Shown here one piece after another: positions 1-10,150 of a stretch of DNA of 24,693 bases. The DNA lies in NCBI GenBank assembly GCA_003254885.1, contig QANT01001418.1, positions 1-24,693 on the forward strand. The letters run 5' to 3'. Both the position numbers and the translations under genes were made by a program. The stretch is from Purshia tridentata. Its lineage: Eukaryota > Streptophyta > Magnoliopsida > Rosales > Rosaceae. Under the pieces are notes generated by a model. That model was not told the origin of the DNA. It did no database searches and saw nothing but the letters and a program-made list of their open reading frames with translations. Position 1 is the first letter of the stretch; every line of letters begins with the position of its first letter.

Positions 1-69
1 AAATTAATGTCATTTACAAATTCCAATTTTTTTAAAAGAAAAATAAGTCATGTATATCTATCACCTTAC

Positions 70-680
70 CAAATAATCACAATACCACTACCACTACCGC
101 CACCGACATCATCACCACCACCACCACCACCACCATCATCATCATCGTCACCACCATTGCTGCCGCCACCACAACCTCTGCCACTGTCACCGCTTTTACC
201 ACCACCATCTCTTCGCCGCCGCCACCACTACCGCCATTGCCGCTGCGCCGCCACTACCACCACCATCTCTACCCTTACCACTATTGTTGCCACCACTGGT
301 CACCACCAACGCCACATCCACCACTGCCATCATTACCACCACACTACCACCACCATCGCCGCCGCCACCACCACCAGCACCACAATCGCCGCCACTGCCA
401 GCGCCACTATCACCTCTCCACCACCACCATCATCAATGTCACCGCCGCTGTCGCCACCACCACCACCACCATCTCCACCGTCACCACCATCGTCATCGCG
501 ACCGGTCACCACTAGGGCAACATCCACAACTGGCATTACTATCACCATGCTACTGCCACCACCACCACCACCATTTCTCTCACCACCTATGGATCATCAC
601 CCCTACCAATATCGTCAACTCACCACAAGCATCATCCTTCTTGTCACCACCATCCATCATCACTTATTTATAATTGATGG
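70..680. repeat. CCA/CCG-rich trinucleotide array
   Basis: The stretch is made almost entirely of CCA, CAC, CCG and ATC triplets on the plus strand, a strongly cytosine-rich strand with few guanines. Because the unit is three bases long and stop codons are rare in it, several frames stay open and give Pro/Ser/Thr/His-only translations; I do not regard any as a gene. A higher-order copy is visible: the segment around 254-360 reappears around 459-570 with substitutions, including a shared (A)CYGGTCACCAC core, giving a period near 204 bp. It is best read as an expanded and partly duplicated minisatellite. Confidence 0.8.
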
Positions 681-699
681 CATTAAAAAGAAAAAATCA

Positions 700-2660
700 C
701 TATAAATTTCATATTTAAATTCCATTATTAGCTAAATAAGAGAATTTATATATTCTAGAATTTTAAATTACATCATTTTAAATTTCATCGTTTGTGAATT
801 CTTTAATAATTTCAAACGTCATTTGTGAGTTCTTTAATAATTTCAAACTACTTCATCCAAGTGCACCATAGAAGTTTAAAAATTCCTCCTTTTGGAGAAT
901 TTGTGTTACAAAGTAGTCATTTTGCTAAAAAATTTCCTAAACTAAAAAGAATAAAGAAAAAAACAAAAAAAAGTTGGTTTGGACGCTCACCCCAAAATAA
1001 GATACCCAGCTGGCCTCCGTTGCCTTCTACTTCGTCGGCACTTCACTCTTCAGTCTACGTGGGTGCTGAGTTTCTTCACTTCATCTTCTTGAATCAGATT
1101 CTTCGGCCCTTCAAATTTTCTACTTCTTCTTCAATTCTTCTTATTCGGCAGTTCCCACCCAATCTTGGAGGTTTGTTTTGCTCATTGCTCGCAAAGAGCC
1201 AAAAGGTGTTCTTAATTTCCCATATTTTCTTGCTTGTTTAATTTCTTAGTTGTAAACTTATTTAGGGTTTTCTGTATGAATATGCTCATTAGATAATTTG
1301 GAATTCTGATATATACCCATCATTTGTATTTTTCTTAACTCAATATATAATTTGCTAGAATTTTATTATCTTATTAGGCTCATCATTCTCACCCAGCTAT
1401 GTGTTTTACATGTTTTAATCAGTGTTTAGTAGTTGATGACTGAGTTAATATGGGGTCATTTAAGTAATCATTTAGTTCTGTGCTTGAAATGGATTCATGA
1501 CAAAGTGAAGGAGCTGCAGTCCCTTATTGAAATTTGAAGAAGGAAGAAACTTTGGACCAGATTTGACAGACAAAAATGAGAGAAAATAGGAAAGATACGG
1601 AGAAAAAATAAAATGAATTTGTGCTTCTTTGTCTCCATCATGGGTTATAGTTTAATTTTTATTTAATTTATTTTTGGTTTTGGAAATTTCCTTGTTTTGT
1701 TTGTCTGCAGTATATACAGAAGCTTGCATTGAGAAGCAACCGGTTTTATTTAATGTATTTTTACTAATACTCATAATGCAGTCAGTAGTTATAGAGATCC
1801 TCGCACTTTCAGATTCTCACCATCTCTTATTTCCTCACCTGTTCCCCCATCTCATCAATCATCACATTTTTTGCTTTACAGTTTCAAATCTCTCAATTTT
1901 TCTCTCAAGAAGTCAAGGAATAATTATCTAGCATCACTGAGGACATTACTGTGAGTTTAAATTTTGACTACAACTTAAAACAAAACACACACATACTCAC
2001 ACTCACAGAATTGAGTGCGTGAGAATTCATCTTGCATTTGAGAACCATGAAATCTTTGGGTTTTTATCTACTTATGTTGCTTTTAAATTTTTATTGTTGC
2101 TGCTACTTATACTTGAACATCTGTTTTCTTTTAGAGTGGTGAATTTCATGGTTGGAAGTTGAAATTGTATTACTTTTGCTATTTAAGACTAGGAAATTAG
2201 ATTGTAGTTTTGATTGTTTTATTGCCTCTCAAATAAAGGGAGAAAATAAAGGATTAGGAGGCTGCTGTATAAACTGTAAATGTGAGGTTCAAAACAATGG
2301 CTTGGAGTGGAAGTAAAACTCTTTATGGACCTGTGCTGTTAAAACTGCTGCTGTCAGTGGGGATTTTGGTAACTAAAATTTTCTTTGATAGAATTGAAAA
2401 TGGAAATATGGTTACCAATACATTCTTGTCCATCAAAGCCTTCAGGGTGTTGTACCAAAAGAAAAGCTTTTAAGTTTTTTCTTCTTTGTTAATTATTTCA
2501 TGGTCTCCTTCATATTCCTTGGCCCTTTACGGAATCATATTTTTGCTCTTGCTGACTTCTTGGCCCAACACATTAGATGACTTTGGTAGTTCCTTGCGGG
2601 TCAAGTTAATTTTCTGTAAATGATGGATTTAATATGTGATAAATTAGTCCTGAACGACTA
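700..2660. other. Gene-free stretch with a pyrimidine-rich leader-like segment
   Basis: No credible protein gene is visible; the open frames at 825-1241, 1674-1931 and 2282-2473 have no recognisable domain or coding bias. About 1000-1175 is rich in C/T with repeated TTCTTC/ACTTC runs and is followed by GGAG|GTTTGT near 1171, a pattern typical of a plant 5' untranslated exon ending at a splice donor. Acceptor-like TGCAG sites occur near 1709 and 3929. This could be the leader of a noncoding RNA or of a gene whose coding part is lost, but no ORF follows on the plus strand before copy 1 of the BAHD cluster, which is on the other strand. Confidence 0.3.
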
Positions 2661-3281
2661 GTTTAGGTTTTGGTAAGATCATTCTTGACAATAGATTTCT
2701 TCACAAAGTATTTAGGATGAAAGACATGCTTCCTAAACTCTGACTGGTTTTCCATTTTGGTCTTTGGACATTAAAAATTCCCAATTGAGTCCTTAAGTTT
2801 TGTTTGTGTTTTTATTAAGGACAAAATAAAGCATCCGTTTAAAAACTTGATGGAAAAATGGGGAAACTTCATTAATGTAGGTACTACCTAGTCCTCATTT
2901 ATCTTCCCACTCCTAAATTCTATAGTTTCCCACTGNCTTGTCTAAGTGCTGAGACACGCTCGTCCCCTCTTGCATCTTGCTTGGAAAAAACCGTTGCCGA
3001 AGAAAAGTTTAGGTTTTGGTAAGATCATTCTTGACAATAGATTTCTTCACAAAATATTTAGGATGAAAGACGTGCTTCCTAAACTCTGACTGGTTTTCCA
3101 TTTTGGTCTTTGGACATTAAAAATTCCCAATTGAGTCCTTAAGTTTTGTTTGTGTTTTTATTAAGGACAAAATAAAGCATCCGTTTAAAAACTTGATGGA
3201 AAAATGGGGAAACTTCATTAATGTAGGTACTACCTAGTCCTCATTTATCTTCCCACTCCTAAATTCTATAGTTTCCCACTG
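2661..3281. repeat. 275-bp direct duplication flanking an N
   Basis: Positions 2661-2935 and 3007-3281 are near-identical direct copies offset by 346 bp; reading them side by side I see only two substitutions (near 2708 and 2722, AAAGTATTT versus AAAATATTT and GACATG versus GACGTG). The first copy ends exactly one base before an N at 2936, and 71 bp of unrelated sequence separates the copies. It is either a recent tandem duplication or an unmerged overlap left by assembly gap closing. Confidence 0.85.
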
Positions 3282-3566
3282 TTGTATCTTCTTCCCTCCC
3301 ACTCTCATCTTTCCTTCCGCCAATGCCCAAGAGTCAAGTGAAGCATGTTGCTTATGATATAGATAATCTGCCAAACATACATATATCTAGGAACTAGTAA
3401 TTTAGAAGTTGAGCACCAGAATGGACAGAAATTGCCCTTGTTCCATCAAGTTTCTAAATGGATGTTTCATTTTTCCCTTATGATAAACCTGAATCAACAT
3501 TTAAACACTCAATTGGGAAGTTTTTAAAGTTCAAGGACCATAATCGGAAACCTGTCAAACCTTAGG
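3069..3566. mobile_element. Inverted-repeat (MITE/foldback-like) element
   Basis: The segment about 3069-3206, which includes CCCAATTGAGT and AAACTTGATGGA, is repeated in reverse complement at about 3430-3566, where ACTCAATTGGG and TCCATCAAGTTT occur in mirrored order with matching spacing. The arms are about 130 bp and diverged (roughly three quarters identical by eye), separated by about 220 bp. No transposase coding is visible, so this fits a non-autonomous terminal-inverted-repeat element. Its left arm is also the part copied at 2723-2860. Exact termini and target-site duplication were not resolved. Confidence 0.5.
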
Positions 3567-4368
3567 GGGAATAAGTGTATTTGAATAATTTTTTTGCATC
3601 ACTTATGTACATAATTGGTATTTGTACCAATGAAATTATACTATTGTGGCAGTATGCTGTTAAAATATTCATTGATACTCTGCTACGTAAAACTCGTTTT
3701 TTTGGTTGTTGATTTTTTTTCTTTTCTTTTTTGGCCGAATCAAGGCAGATTTTTGTGTAAAAGGGTGCATAAATGCAAGTGAAAGTATATGAATGATCGC
3801 TATAGGTTGATTTTTTTGCTGAATCAAGGTTGAATTTTTTCATGTTATTATGCGTTACTAATTTTATTGACTTATGGCTATAGGTGATCCAACACTAATT
3901 TTAGATTGTGATTGATTTGTGATTGCAGTTGCTTTACCTTGCTGGGTGATCAAAGTTTAAGGTTAGACATCTCCAAACTGAAGCAGTGTTCGTTTTTTTC
4001 TTTTTTAAATTTAGATGGTTGCTCTCCTTGTTTCTTTTCTTTTTTGTTTGTGTTCTTCTGAATGTTTCAATTAGAATAGTTGGACTTTTAATAGACATGA
4101 AATTCTCTTCCGAATAACTGATGCAGAAAAAATCAGCCTTCAGTTTATGACTCAGTACTTTTAATGCAAATGTCTACAATGCAGTATGGGTTTGCTGTTT
4201 GCATATTAGATTCATTGAATTCCTTTCCTTTCTAATGTTACTTTCCCCATACCACCACCAAAAACAAAGAGGTTTTCCGATCAAGTGAGACTATTTGTGT
4301 GTTTATCTTATTCAATGTTTCATGATTGATTAGATAAATTGGATTGCGGTAAAATAATTCAACAATTC
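3567..4368. other. Gene-free stretch 3' of BAHD copy 1
   Basis: AT-rich sequence with T-rich runs and no supportable ORF; the open frame on the minus strand at 3562-3843 is low-complexity and has no domain signal. An acceptor-like ATTGCAG near 3929 is followed by sequence without a coding frame. Nothing further can be supported. Confidence 0.4.
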
Positions 4369-4374
4369 TTTATT
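4369..4374 (-). terminator. Possible polyadenylation signal of BAHD copy 1
   Basis: TTTATT on the plus strand is AATAAA on the minus strand, about 100 bp past the stop codon of BAHD copy 1, a normal distance in plants. The corresponding site next to copy 2 reads TTTATA (TATAAA on the coding strand). Plant signals are degenerate, so this is only a candidate. Confidence 0.35.
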
Positions 4375-4474
4375 CAAATAATCCTAAATAGTAAATATCC
4401 AACACATCAACCTTTAGATTATTTTCCACTCTTAGAATTCAAATAATTAAAAACAAGCAAATTAAGCAGATAAT

Positions 4475-5851
4475 CTAAATCCTTGAATGGAAAGGATGAC
4501 CAATTGTGGTGGGGTTGAGAGAAGCAAATGCAAGGAGCTCCTGATCACATTCAAATTTGGCCATTTCTTTTTCATCGAGGGTCACCCAGGCTTCGATACC
4601 ATCACCCCTTTTTGTATCCATCAACACAATTAGGTTTTCGTAGATTTGGGGGTAAGTAACCCATATAGGTTTCCCCCATCCAAAATCCATTTCATATATA
4701 GGAAGCTTGCACAAACTTGTGCTCCAATAAATGTTGGCGCCCTTGTAGGTCTTAAAGAGATCAACACTCTCTTGTATACACTCAGAGACTACCAAGAATC
4801 CATCCTCACCTTTAAATCTGTTTGCCTTGGTATTGTAGAAGCTTGTTAATGTTTTCCTCATACTACTCACCAACTCCTCTAATTCTGTCTCATTTTCTTT
4901 GACTACCACTGGAAGTGACCAAAACCAATTCCCCATGATGTTTTCTTGTATCTCTGGGACCATTCTCCGGCGCAGGTTGACCATTTGGTGTATTACTGTT
5001 GGCCTTGATTGATGGTCATGTTCTGAAGCAGCAATAGCACATCTCAAGAAGATTGCCAAAACCAGTTGTACGTTTGTCGGGCTGAACTCTTTGACTATAC
5101 CCCGAATTTTGGCCTTGAGACTCTCGATCTTTGACACGTCAAACACGAACCTCCTCGTTGTTAAACTTTGAGTCTTGATGTCCGAGGTGATGATGGTGGG
5201 GATGGACAACTCTGTAGGCGGCAACAGAGACGCTCCATTAAACTCTGGTAGCACGAGACCATGATATTGATCACGATTTATGGCTGCCCATGTTCGTACA
5301 AAGTTGTAGTATGACGTTGCATCTGCAATCTTGTGTGAAGGGGACACAGCAATAGCAATTCCTCCACAGTTAAAAACACTGATTTGAACAAGCAAAACTA
5401 CAGAACCCAAGGTTAACTGGGCCGTTTTCGGATCATTTTGGGGGAAAAATTGGTTGAGTATTTTGATTTCGGGTTGTTTGAGAAAGTCTGGGAGCTGGCA
5501 GTTAACTCGGGCTTCGACAAGATAAGCACCTTCATCATTACAGTGAATGGAGGTAGGATCTTTGAGTCGGCCAGCCAAAGGATAGAAGTGAACCAAAGCT
5601 TTGGACAGAGAGGCTTGTAAGCTCTTGCAACTCTCTGAAGCTTCGGAAGCAAAATCAGTAGTAGTAGCAGAGTGGTGGGTGATGCTTGGGGTGTAAAAAA
5701 ATATGATATTTGGGTATGAGGTAGGAAGAAGCATTTGGTCCAAAAGAGAGAGGATGAGAATTCTGTGGTGATGGGGAGTTGGAGATGCTGGTTTAATGAC
5801 CTTTCTTGAAGTGATTTCTACCAGTGAATGGTGTACATCTACTGAACCCAT
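4475..5851 (-). CDS. BAHD acyltransferase, vinorine-synthase-like (copy 1)
   Basis: Intact single-exon gene for a 458-residue BAHD-family acyl-CoA-dependent O-/N-acyltransferase, an expected cytosolic enzyme that moves an acyl group from acyl-CoA to a hydroxyl or amine of a specialised metabolite. The catalytic HxxxD is seen as HKIAD at residues 173-177 and the structural DFGWG at 389-393; the length is normal for the family (about 420-460). The N-terminal SRKxIKPxSPTP...LSLLDQ block and lack of introns point to the vinorine synthase/salutaridinol-acetyltransferase-like clade. The start at MGS is supported because the same ATGGGTTC is kept in copy 2. Relative to copy 2 it has six extra residues (VDVHHS-type insertion) after MGS. 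It shares about nine in ten residues with copy 2. The substrate cannot be deduced. Confidence 0.92.
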   Translation of the reverse strand: MGSVDVHHSLVEITSRKVIKPASPTPHHHRILILSLLDQMLLPTSYPNIIFFYTPSITHHSATTTDFASEASESCKSLQASLSKALVHFYPLAGRLKDPTSIHCNDEGAYLVEARVNCQLPDFLKQPEIKILNQFFPQNDPKTAQLTLGSVVLLVQISVFNCGGIAIAVSPSHKIADATSYYNFVRTWAAINRDQYHGLVLPEFNGASLLPPTELSIPTIITSDIKTQSLTTRRFVFDVSKIESLKAKIRGIVKEFSPTNVQLVLAIFLRCAIAASEHDHQSRPTVIHQMVNLRRRMVPEIQENIMGNWFWSLPVVVKENETELEELVSSMRKTLTSFYNTKANRFKGEDGFLVVSECIQESVDLFKTYKGANIYWSTSLCKLPIYEMDFGWGKPIWVTYPQIYENLIVLMDTKRGDGIEAWVTLDEKEMAKFECDQELLAFASLNPTTIGHPFHSRI

Positions 5852-6345
5852 ATTGTCGAAATGGATATATACACTTCTGCAGCTGCTTAAAGCTCTACGA
5901 AACTTCGGAGGAAGCTTAAAACTCTAACTTCTGTAGGTTTTAGGGTTTTTAGGAGGAAGCAAAAGTCATCATCACCATACGAGGAAGTAGTAGCTAGGTC
6001 TGAGAAAAAAGAGAGCTTAATTGAGATTTCATGAAAAAGCTGAGATGGGGATGATGGTTTAGTTAATAATGGTCTTTAGATCTTGCTTCATTTTATCTTC
6101 GTTTTTTTTTTAATATTAATTGTTTAACTAGGGATAGCCACAGCTGCAATATTTGACTTCTTTCTTTATTTTTTCCTTTCTTTTTTAATAAATCATATTA
6201 GATCAGGATTTTAATTCAGAATCTTAAATCTTAATCCGAACTGAAATCCCATATTTGTCTAATTTATCTCATTCTTAATTTATCCCAAATTAAATAATAA
6301 CACGCAACAATGATCGCAATTTGTCTAGTGTTAGTTGGACGTGAT

Positions 6346-6346
6346 G

Positions 6347-6379
<33 letters not shown>
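6346..6379. repeat. (CT)n microsatellite upstream of BAHD copy 1
   Basis: A pure CT run of about 16 units inside the duplicated block. The equivalent position in unit B (about 10041-10057) has about 8 units, so the locus changed length after the duplication. It lies about 0.5 kb upstream of the copy 1 start codon. Confidence 0.9.
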
Positions 6380-6381
<2 letters not shown>

Positions 6382-7611
6382 GACTTTTTTGGGTAAGAAA
6401 TTATTGAAATCTATATTCAAAGTGCATTATTTTTTATAAATATTAAATAAATAGTAACTAGGCTAGACAGTCTATATCTTATTTAGTCAATAATTAGAGT
6501 GTTAAATTAGCATATGTGAGTGTGTGTGAAAGAGAGATGCTATAGAAATGACTGGAAGCATCACGTACAAATGTTTATGTTCAAAAATTTTGAATAATGT
6601 TGAGTACTGCCGGAGGTGTTAGCAATCATGCCATAATTCAAGGATGACTTTAGATTGATGCTGAGTTTACATTTGTGTAGCTAATTTCGTACAGCACACT
6701 TTCCTCCTTTTATGCAAAGCCTTAAACATAAGATCTTGATTTTCCTGGCCAAAAAAAATAAAAAAAAGATCTTGATTTTAATTACTTTCCTTATTTAAGT
6801 TTTACATGTGCTTTATTATATATTTGTAAACTTAAGTACAAAAGGGGTTAATTTTTCCATCAAGATGAGATGATCTTAATTTAGGATACATGTTTCAAAG
6901 TATCTTAAATTAAGACACATACTTTGTGTTTTTGTCAAAATAGAACAAACCGTCACTTCCGTTAATAATTTTATTTAAATTATGAACAAATTGATCTGTT
7001 CATATTAAAAAAACAATTTAATTTAACTTTTCGATTAAAAAACAGTAAAATTAAAAACTAAAAAACTAAAAAGATTTAAATATGCTGTTTTCCAAAAAAA
7101 AAATATCAGATATTAAACTAAAAATAAATTAAGAAAAAATTTACATCATTTCAAACCCCACCTCCTAAACCCACCTCAATCTTCATCTGAAAAATCCCAA
7201 AAATCAATCACACTAAATACAAAAGCTTGAAATTTCAATCCCACACATACCTAAACCATGAAAACTCGTCTCTCTGGGTTTACCTCCAAGCAGAAATTTC
7301 ATTCCATTCATCCAAATGAAATACACCCACCACAGCTACAATTTCAAATCTCAAACAACCATCACTGGTTGGAGAAGGAGTCGGCCTGCCCATGGCTTAG
7401 CCTCAAAAGTGCCATAAAAATAAACCCAACAAGTGGGAGTTCAAGTGATCTCGTTGAAGTCATCCTCAAATAACCTTTGGCACGAAGCACATGTCCATCA
7501 GCATTTTTATTGTTTTTTTATTATTGTTATATTTTGTTTTGAGTTTTAAAACTTCTCACCACTTTTTCTATGTTTTAAGATAGTGGAGTGATTTTTTAAA
7601 TTATTAAATTT

Positions 7612-7886
7612 TATTTTAACAGTTGTATTTTACAGTTATGTCCTCATTTATTAGAGACTGTTTGTTAAAGGAAAGTAATTTAGAGAATCTCATTTTTGGT
7701 GAAGTTTGTAACATCAAACCTTTCTCTTAACATTATAATATTAAATATTAAAGATATATATATATATACATATTTTAACAGTTGTATTTTACAGTTATGT
7801 CCTCATTTATTAGAGACTGTTTGTTGAAGGAAAGTAATTTAGACAATCTCATTTTTGGTGAAGTTTGTAACATTAAACCTTTCCTT
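7612..7886. repeat. 116-bp direct duplication in the BAHD spacer
   Basis: Positions 7612-7727 and 7771-7886 are direct copies with a 159-bp offset and only a few substitutions (TTGTTAAAGG versus TTGTTGAAGG, TAGAGAATC versus TAGACAATC, ACATCAAAC versus ACATTAAAC). Both contain TTTTGGTGAAGTTTGTAA. A diverged relative of the same sequence, including its 5' flank, lies 3' of BAHD copy 3 at about 14070-14240, where TTTGGTG and CACCAAA can pair as a small stem. Confidence 0.8.
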
Positions 7887-8224
7887 TAAGTTTATTTGTT
7901 CCTCATTTGCTCACTATACATTGTGTTTCGATAATTGGAACTATTTACTTTTTTTTGTTTTCATTAAAATATCGTACTTGCAAAAATTTAGATTAATCGG
8001 AGACCATTTGACCGTTGATCAAATAATTACAATTTCAAGTATTTATCAAAATATTTTGTTTGTCTATTTATTTGATTTAAAGATTTTCGATTTGCTTAAC
8101 TTTTTACAAAGATGATATTTAAATATAAACTTAAAAAATAGACGGTTCGGATCGTTTAAATATTCTATGGAATAGACTCCCATGAAGAATCTCATAAATT
8201 TGGAATCTCACACTTAAAAGTTAC

Positions 8225-8247
8225 ATATATATATATATATATATATT
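8225..8247. repeat. (AT)n microsatellite
   Basis: An uninterrupted run of about 11 AT units in the spacer 3' of BAHD copy 2. Comparable AT runs occur at 11114-11132 and 11422-11438. Confidence 0.9.
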
Positions 8248-8459
8248 AGGAGAAAAAAGAATTTGGGAAAAATATGGCAAAAAGAAAAAGTAGATCGAAG
8301 AATTGGGCGAAGGAGAAGAATAGTGGGTTTGAGATTTAGGGAGGGTATATATATATCCAAATCAATTTATACAAATAATCCTAAATATCCAACAACATCA
8401 ACCTTTAGATTTTATTACACTTAGAATTCAAACAATTAAAAACAAGCAAAGCAGAAAAT

Positions 8460-9818
8460 CTAAATCCTTGAATGGAAAGGATTACCAATTGTGGTCGGGT
8501 TGACGGAAGCAAATGCAAGTAGCTCCTGATCACACTCAAATTTGGCCATTTCTTTTTCATCGAGGGTCACCCAGGCTTCGATACCATCACCACTTTTTGT
8601 ATCCATCAACAAAATTAGGTTCCCGAAGCTTTGGGGGCTAGTGACCCATATAGGTTTCCCCCATCCAAAATCCATTTCATATATAGGAAGCTTGCACAAA
8701 CTTGTGCTCCGATAAATGTTGGCGCCCTTATAGGTCTTAAAGAGATCAACACTCTCTTGTATACACTTAGAGACTACCAAGAATCTATCCTCACCTTTAA
8801 ATCTGTTTGCCTTGGTATTGTAGAAGCTTGTTAATGTTTTCCTCATAGTACTCACCAACTCCTCTAATTCTGTCTCATTTTCTTTTACTACCACTGGAAG
8901 TGGCCAAAACCAATTCCCCATGACGTTTTCTGGTATTTCCGGGACCATTCTCCGGCGCAGGTTGACCATTTGGTGTAGTACCGTTGGCCTTGATTGATGG
9001 TCATGATCTGAAGCAGCAATAGCACATCTCAAGAAGATTGCCAAAACCAGTTGTACGTTTGTCGGGCTCAACTCTTTGACTATACCCTGAATTTTGGCCT
9101 TAAGAGACTCGATTTTTGACACATCAAACACGAACCTCTTGGTTGTTAAACTTTGAGTCTTGATGTCCGAGGTGTTGGTGGTGGGGATGGACAACTCTCT
9201 AGGCGGCAACAGAGACGCTCCATTAAACTCTGGTAGCACGCGACCATCATATTCATCACGATTTATGGCTGCCCATGTTCGTACAAAGTTGTAGTATGAG
9301 GTTGCATCTGTAATCTTGTGTGAAGGGGACACAGCAATAGCAATTCCTCCACAATTAAAAACGCTGATTTGAACAAGCAAAACTACAGAACCCAAGGTTA
9401 ACTGGGCCGTTTTCGGATCATTCAGGGGGATAAATTTTTTGAGTATTTTGATTTCGGGTTGTTTGAGAAAGTCTGAGAGCTGGCAGTTAACTCGGGCTTC
9501 GACAAAATAAGCACCTTCATCATTGCAGTGAATGGAGGTAGGGCCTTGGAGTCGGCCAGCCAAAGGATAGAAGTGAACCAAAGCTTTGGACAGAGAGGCT
9601 TGTAAGCGCTTGCAACTCTCTGAAGCTTCGGAAGCAAAATCAGTAGTAGTAGCAGAGTGGTGGGTGATGCTTGGGGTGTAGAAAAATAGGATAGTTGGGT
9701 ATAAGGTAGGAGGAAGCGTTTGGTCCAAAAGAGAGAGGGTGAGAATTCTGTGGTGATGGGGAGTTGGAGATGATGGTCTAATGACCTTTCTTGAAGTGAT
9801 TTCTACCAGTGAACCCAT
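8460..9818 (-). CDS. BAHD acyltransferase, vinorine-synthase-like (copy 2)
   Basis: Intact single-exon paralogue of copy 1. From the start chosen here it has 452 residues. The catalytic motif is HKITD at residues 167-171, and DFGWG is at 383-387. An in-frame ATG lies 15 bases further upstream (9833), but I prefer 9818: it aligns with the copy 1 start, has A at -3 and G at +4, while the upstream ATG has T at -3 and is ATC in copy 1. An 18-bp difference after MGS removes six residues found in copy 1. Substitutions relative to copy 1 are scattered, with no stops or frameshifts. Expected role is acyl transfer from acyl-CoA to an unknown acceptor in specialised metabolism. It is oriented like copy 1 and head-to-head with copy 3. 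Confidence 0.91.
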   Translation of the reverse strand: MGSLVEITSRKVIRPSSPTPHHHRILTLSLLDQTLPPTLYPTILFFYTPSITHHSATTTDFASEASESCKRLQASLSKALVHFYPLAGRLQGPTSIHCNDEGAYFVEARVNCQLSDFLKQPEIKILKKFIPLNDPKTAQLTLGSVVLLVQISVFNCGGIAIAVSPSHKITDATSYYNFVRTWAAINRDEYDGRVLPEFNGASLLPPRELSIPTTNTSDIKTQSLTTKRFVFDVSKIESLKAKIQGIVKELSPTNVQLVLAIFLRCAIAASDHDHQSRPTVLHQMVNLRRRMVPEIPENVMGNWFWPLPVVVKENETELEELVSTMRKTLTSFYNTKANRFKGEDRFLVVSKCIQESVDLFKTYKGANIYRSTSLCKLPIYEMDFGWGKPIWVTSPQSFGNLILLMDTKSGDGIEAWVTLDEKEMAKFECDQELLAFASVNPTTIGNPFHSRI

Positions 9819-10150
9819 ATTGTCTAAATGCATACAGATTGACTTCTGTAGGTGCTTACAGCTAGCTTTGGTGGAAGCTAGCTTAAAACTGAAACTTGAG
9901 ATGAGGACGATGGTTTAATTTAATAATGGTCTTTCGATCTAGCTAATTCATTTTGTCTTCTTTTTTGTTTTTAATATTAATTGTTTAACTAGGGAAAGCC
10001 ACAGTTTTTTTAAATATTAAAGTGTTAGTTCAACGTGATGCCTCTCTCTCTCTCTCTATGATTTTTTTGGGTTAGAAAAAATTATTGAATTCTATATTCG
10101 ATGTTGTCGATGTGCATTATTTTTTTTAAATATTAAATAATAATAGTAAC

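Larger units (their letters stand above)
4374..6842. repeat. Segmental duplication block, unit A (BAHD copy 1)
   Basis: This block, carrying BAHD copy 1 with its flanks, matches 8373-10950. Homology begins at CAAATAATCC just beyond the 3' end of the genes and continues through the coding region, the 5' leader, a CT microsatellite, and a distal segment (GGAAGCATCACG, CATAATTCAAGGATGACTT) up to TATATTTGTAAAC. Unit A has about 170 bp (roughly 6142-6325) that unit B lacks. Unit B has about 470 bp at 10151-10623 that unit A lacks. The period is about 4 kb and both genes keep the same orientation, as expected from unequal crossing-over. Confidence 0.85.
6843..8372. other. Spacer between the two duplicated BAHD units
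   Basis: No gene is supported. At 6875-6914 a small hairpin is visible: CTTAATTTAGGATAC faces GTATCTTAAATTAAG with one mismatch. The open frame at 7258-7473 encodes a 71-residue peptide with no recognised domain in an A/C-rich context and is not called. A local direct duplication (7612-7727 and 7771-7886) and AT runs (7756-7767, 8225-8247) follow. The beginning of this spacer weakly resembles 20773-20880 (GGTTAATTxxTTT...CATCTTAATTTAG), suggesting a shared old repeat. Confidence 0.45.

Noticed and set aside
7..705. Long overlapping open frames with Pro/His/Ser/Thr-rich translations, both strands
   Set aside because: They follow from the CCA/CCG triplet repeat, which rarely forms stops in any frame; there is no domain, no gene structure, and several frames are open at once.
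2282..2473. 63-residue open frame with a hydrophobic stretch
   Set aside because: It sits in AT-rich noncoding sequence, has no recognisable family, no supporting promoter or splice context, and is within the length expected by chance.
4646..4849. Plus-strand frames inside BAHD copy 1, also present at 8631-8834 in copy 2
   Set aside because: They are antisense shadows of the conserved BAHD coding sequence; their conservation is explained by the duplication.
7258..7473. 71-residue open frame between the duplicated BAHD units
   Set aside because: No domain recognised; the region resembles repeat-derived A/C-rich DNA and the frame is not mirrored near BAHD copy 3.
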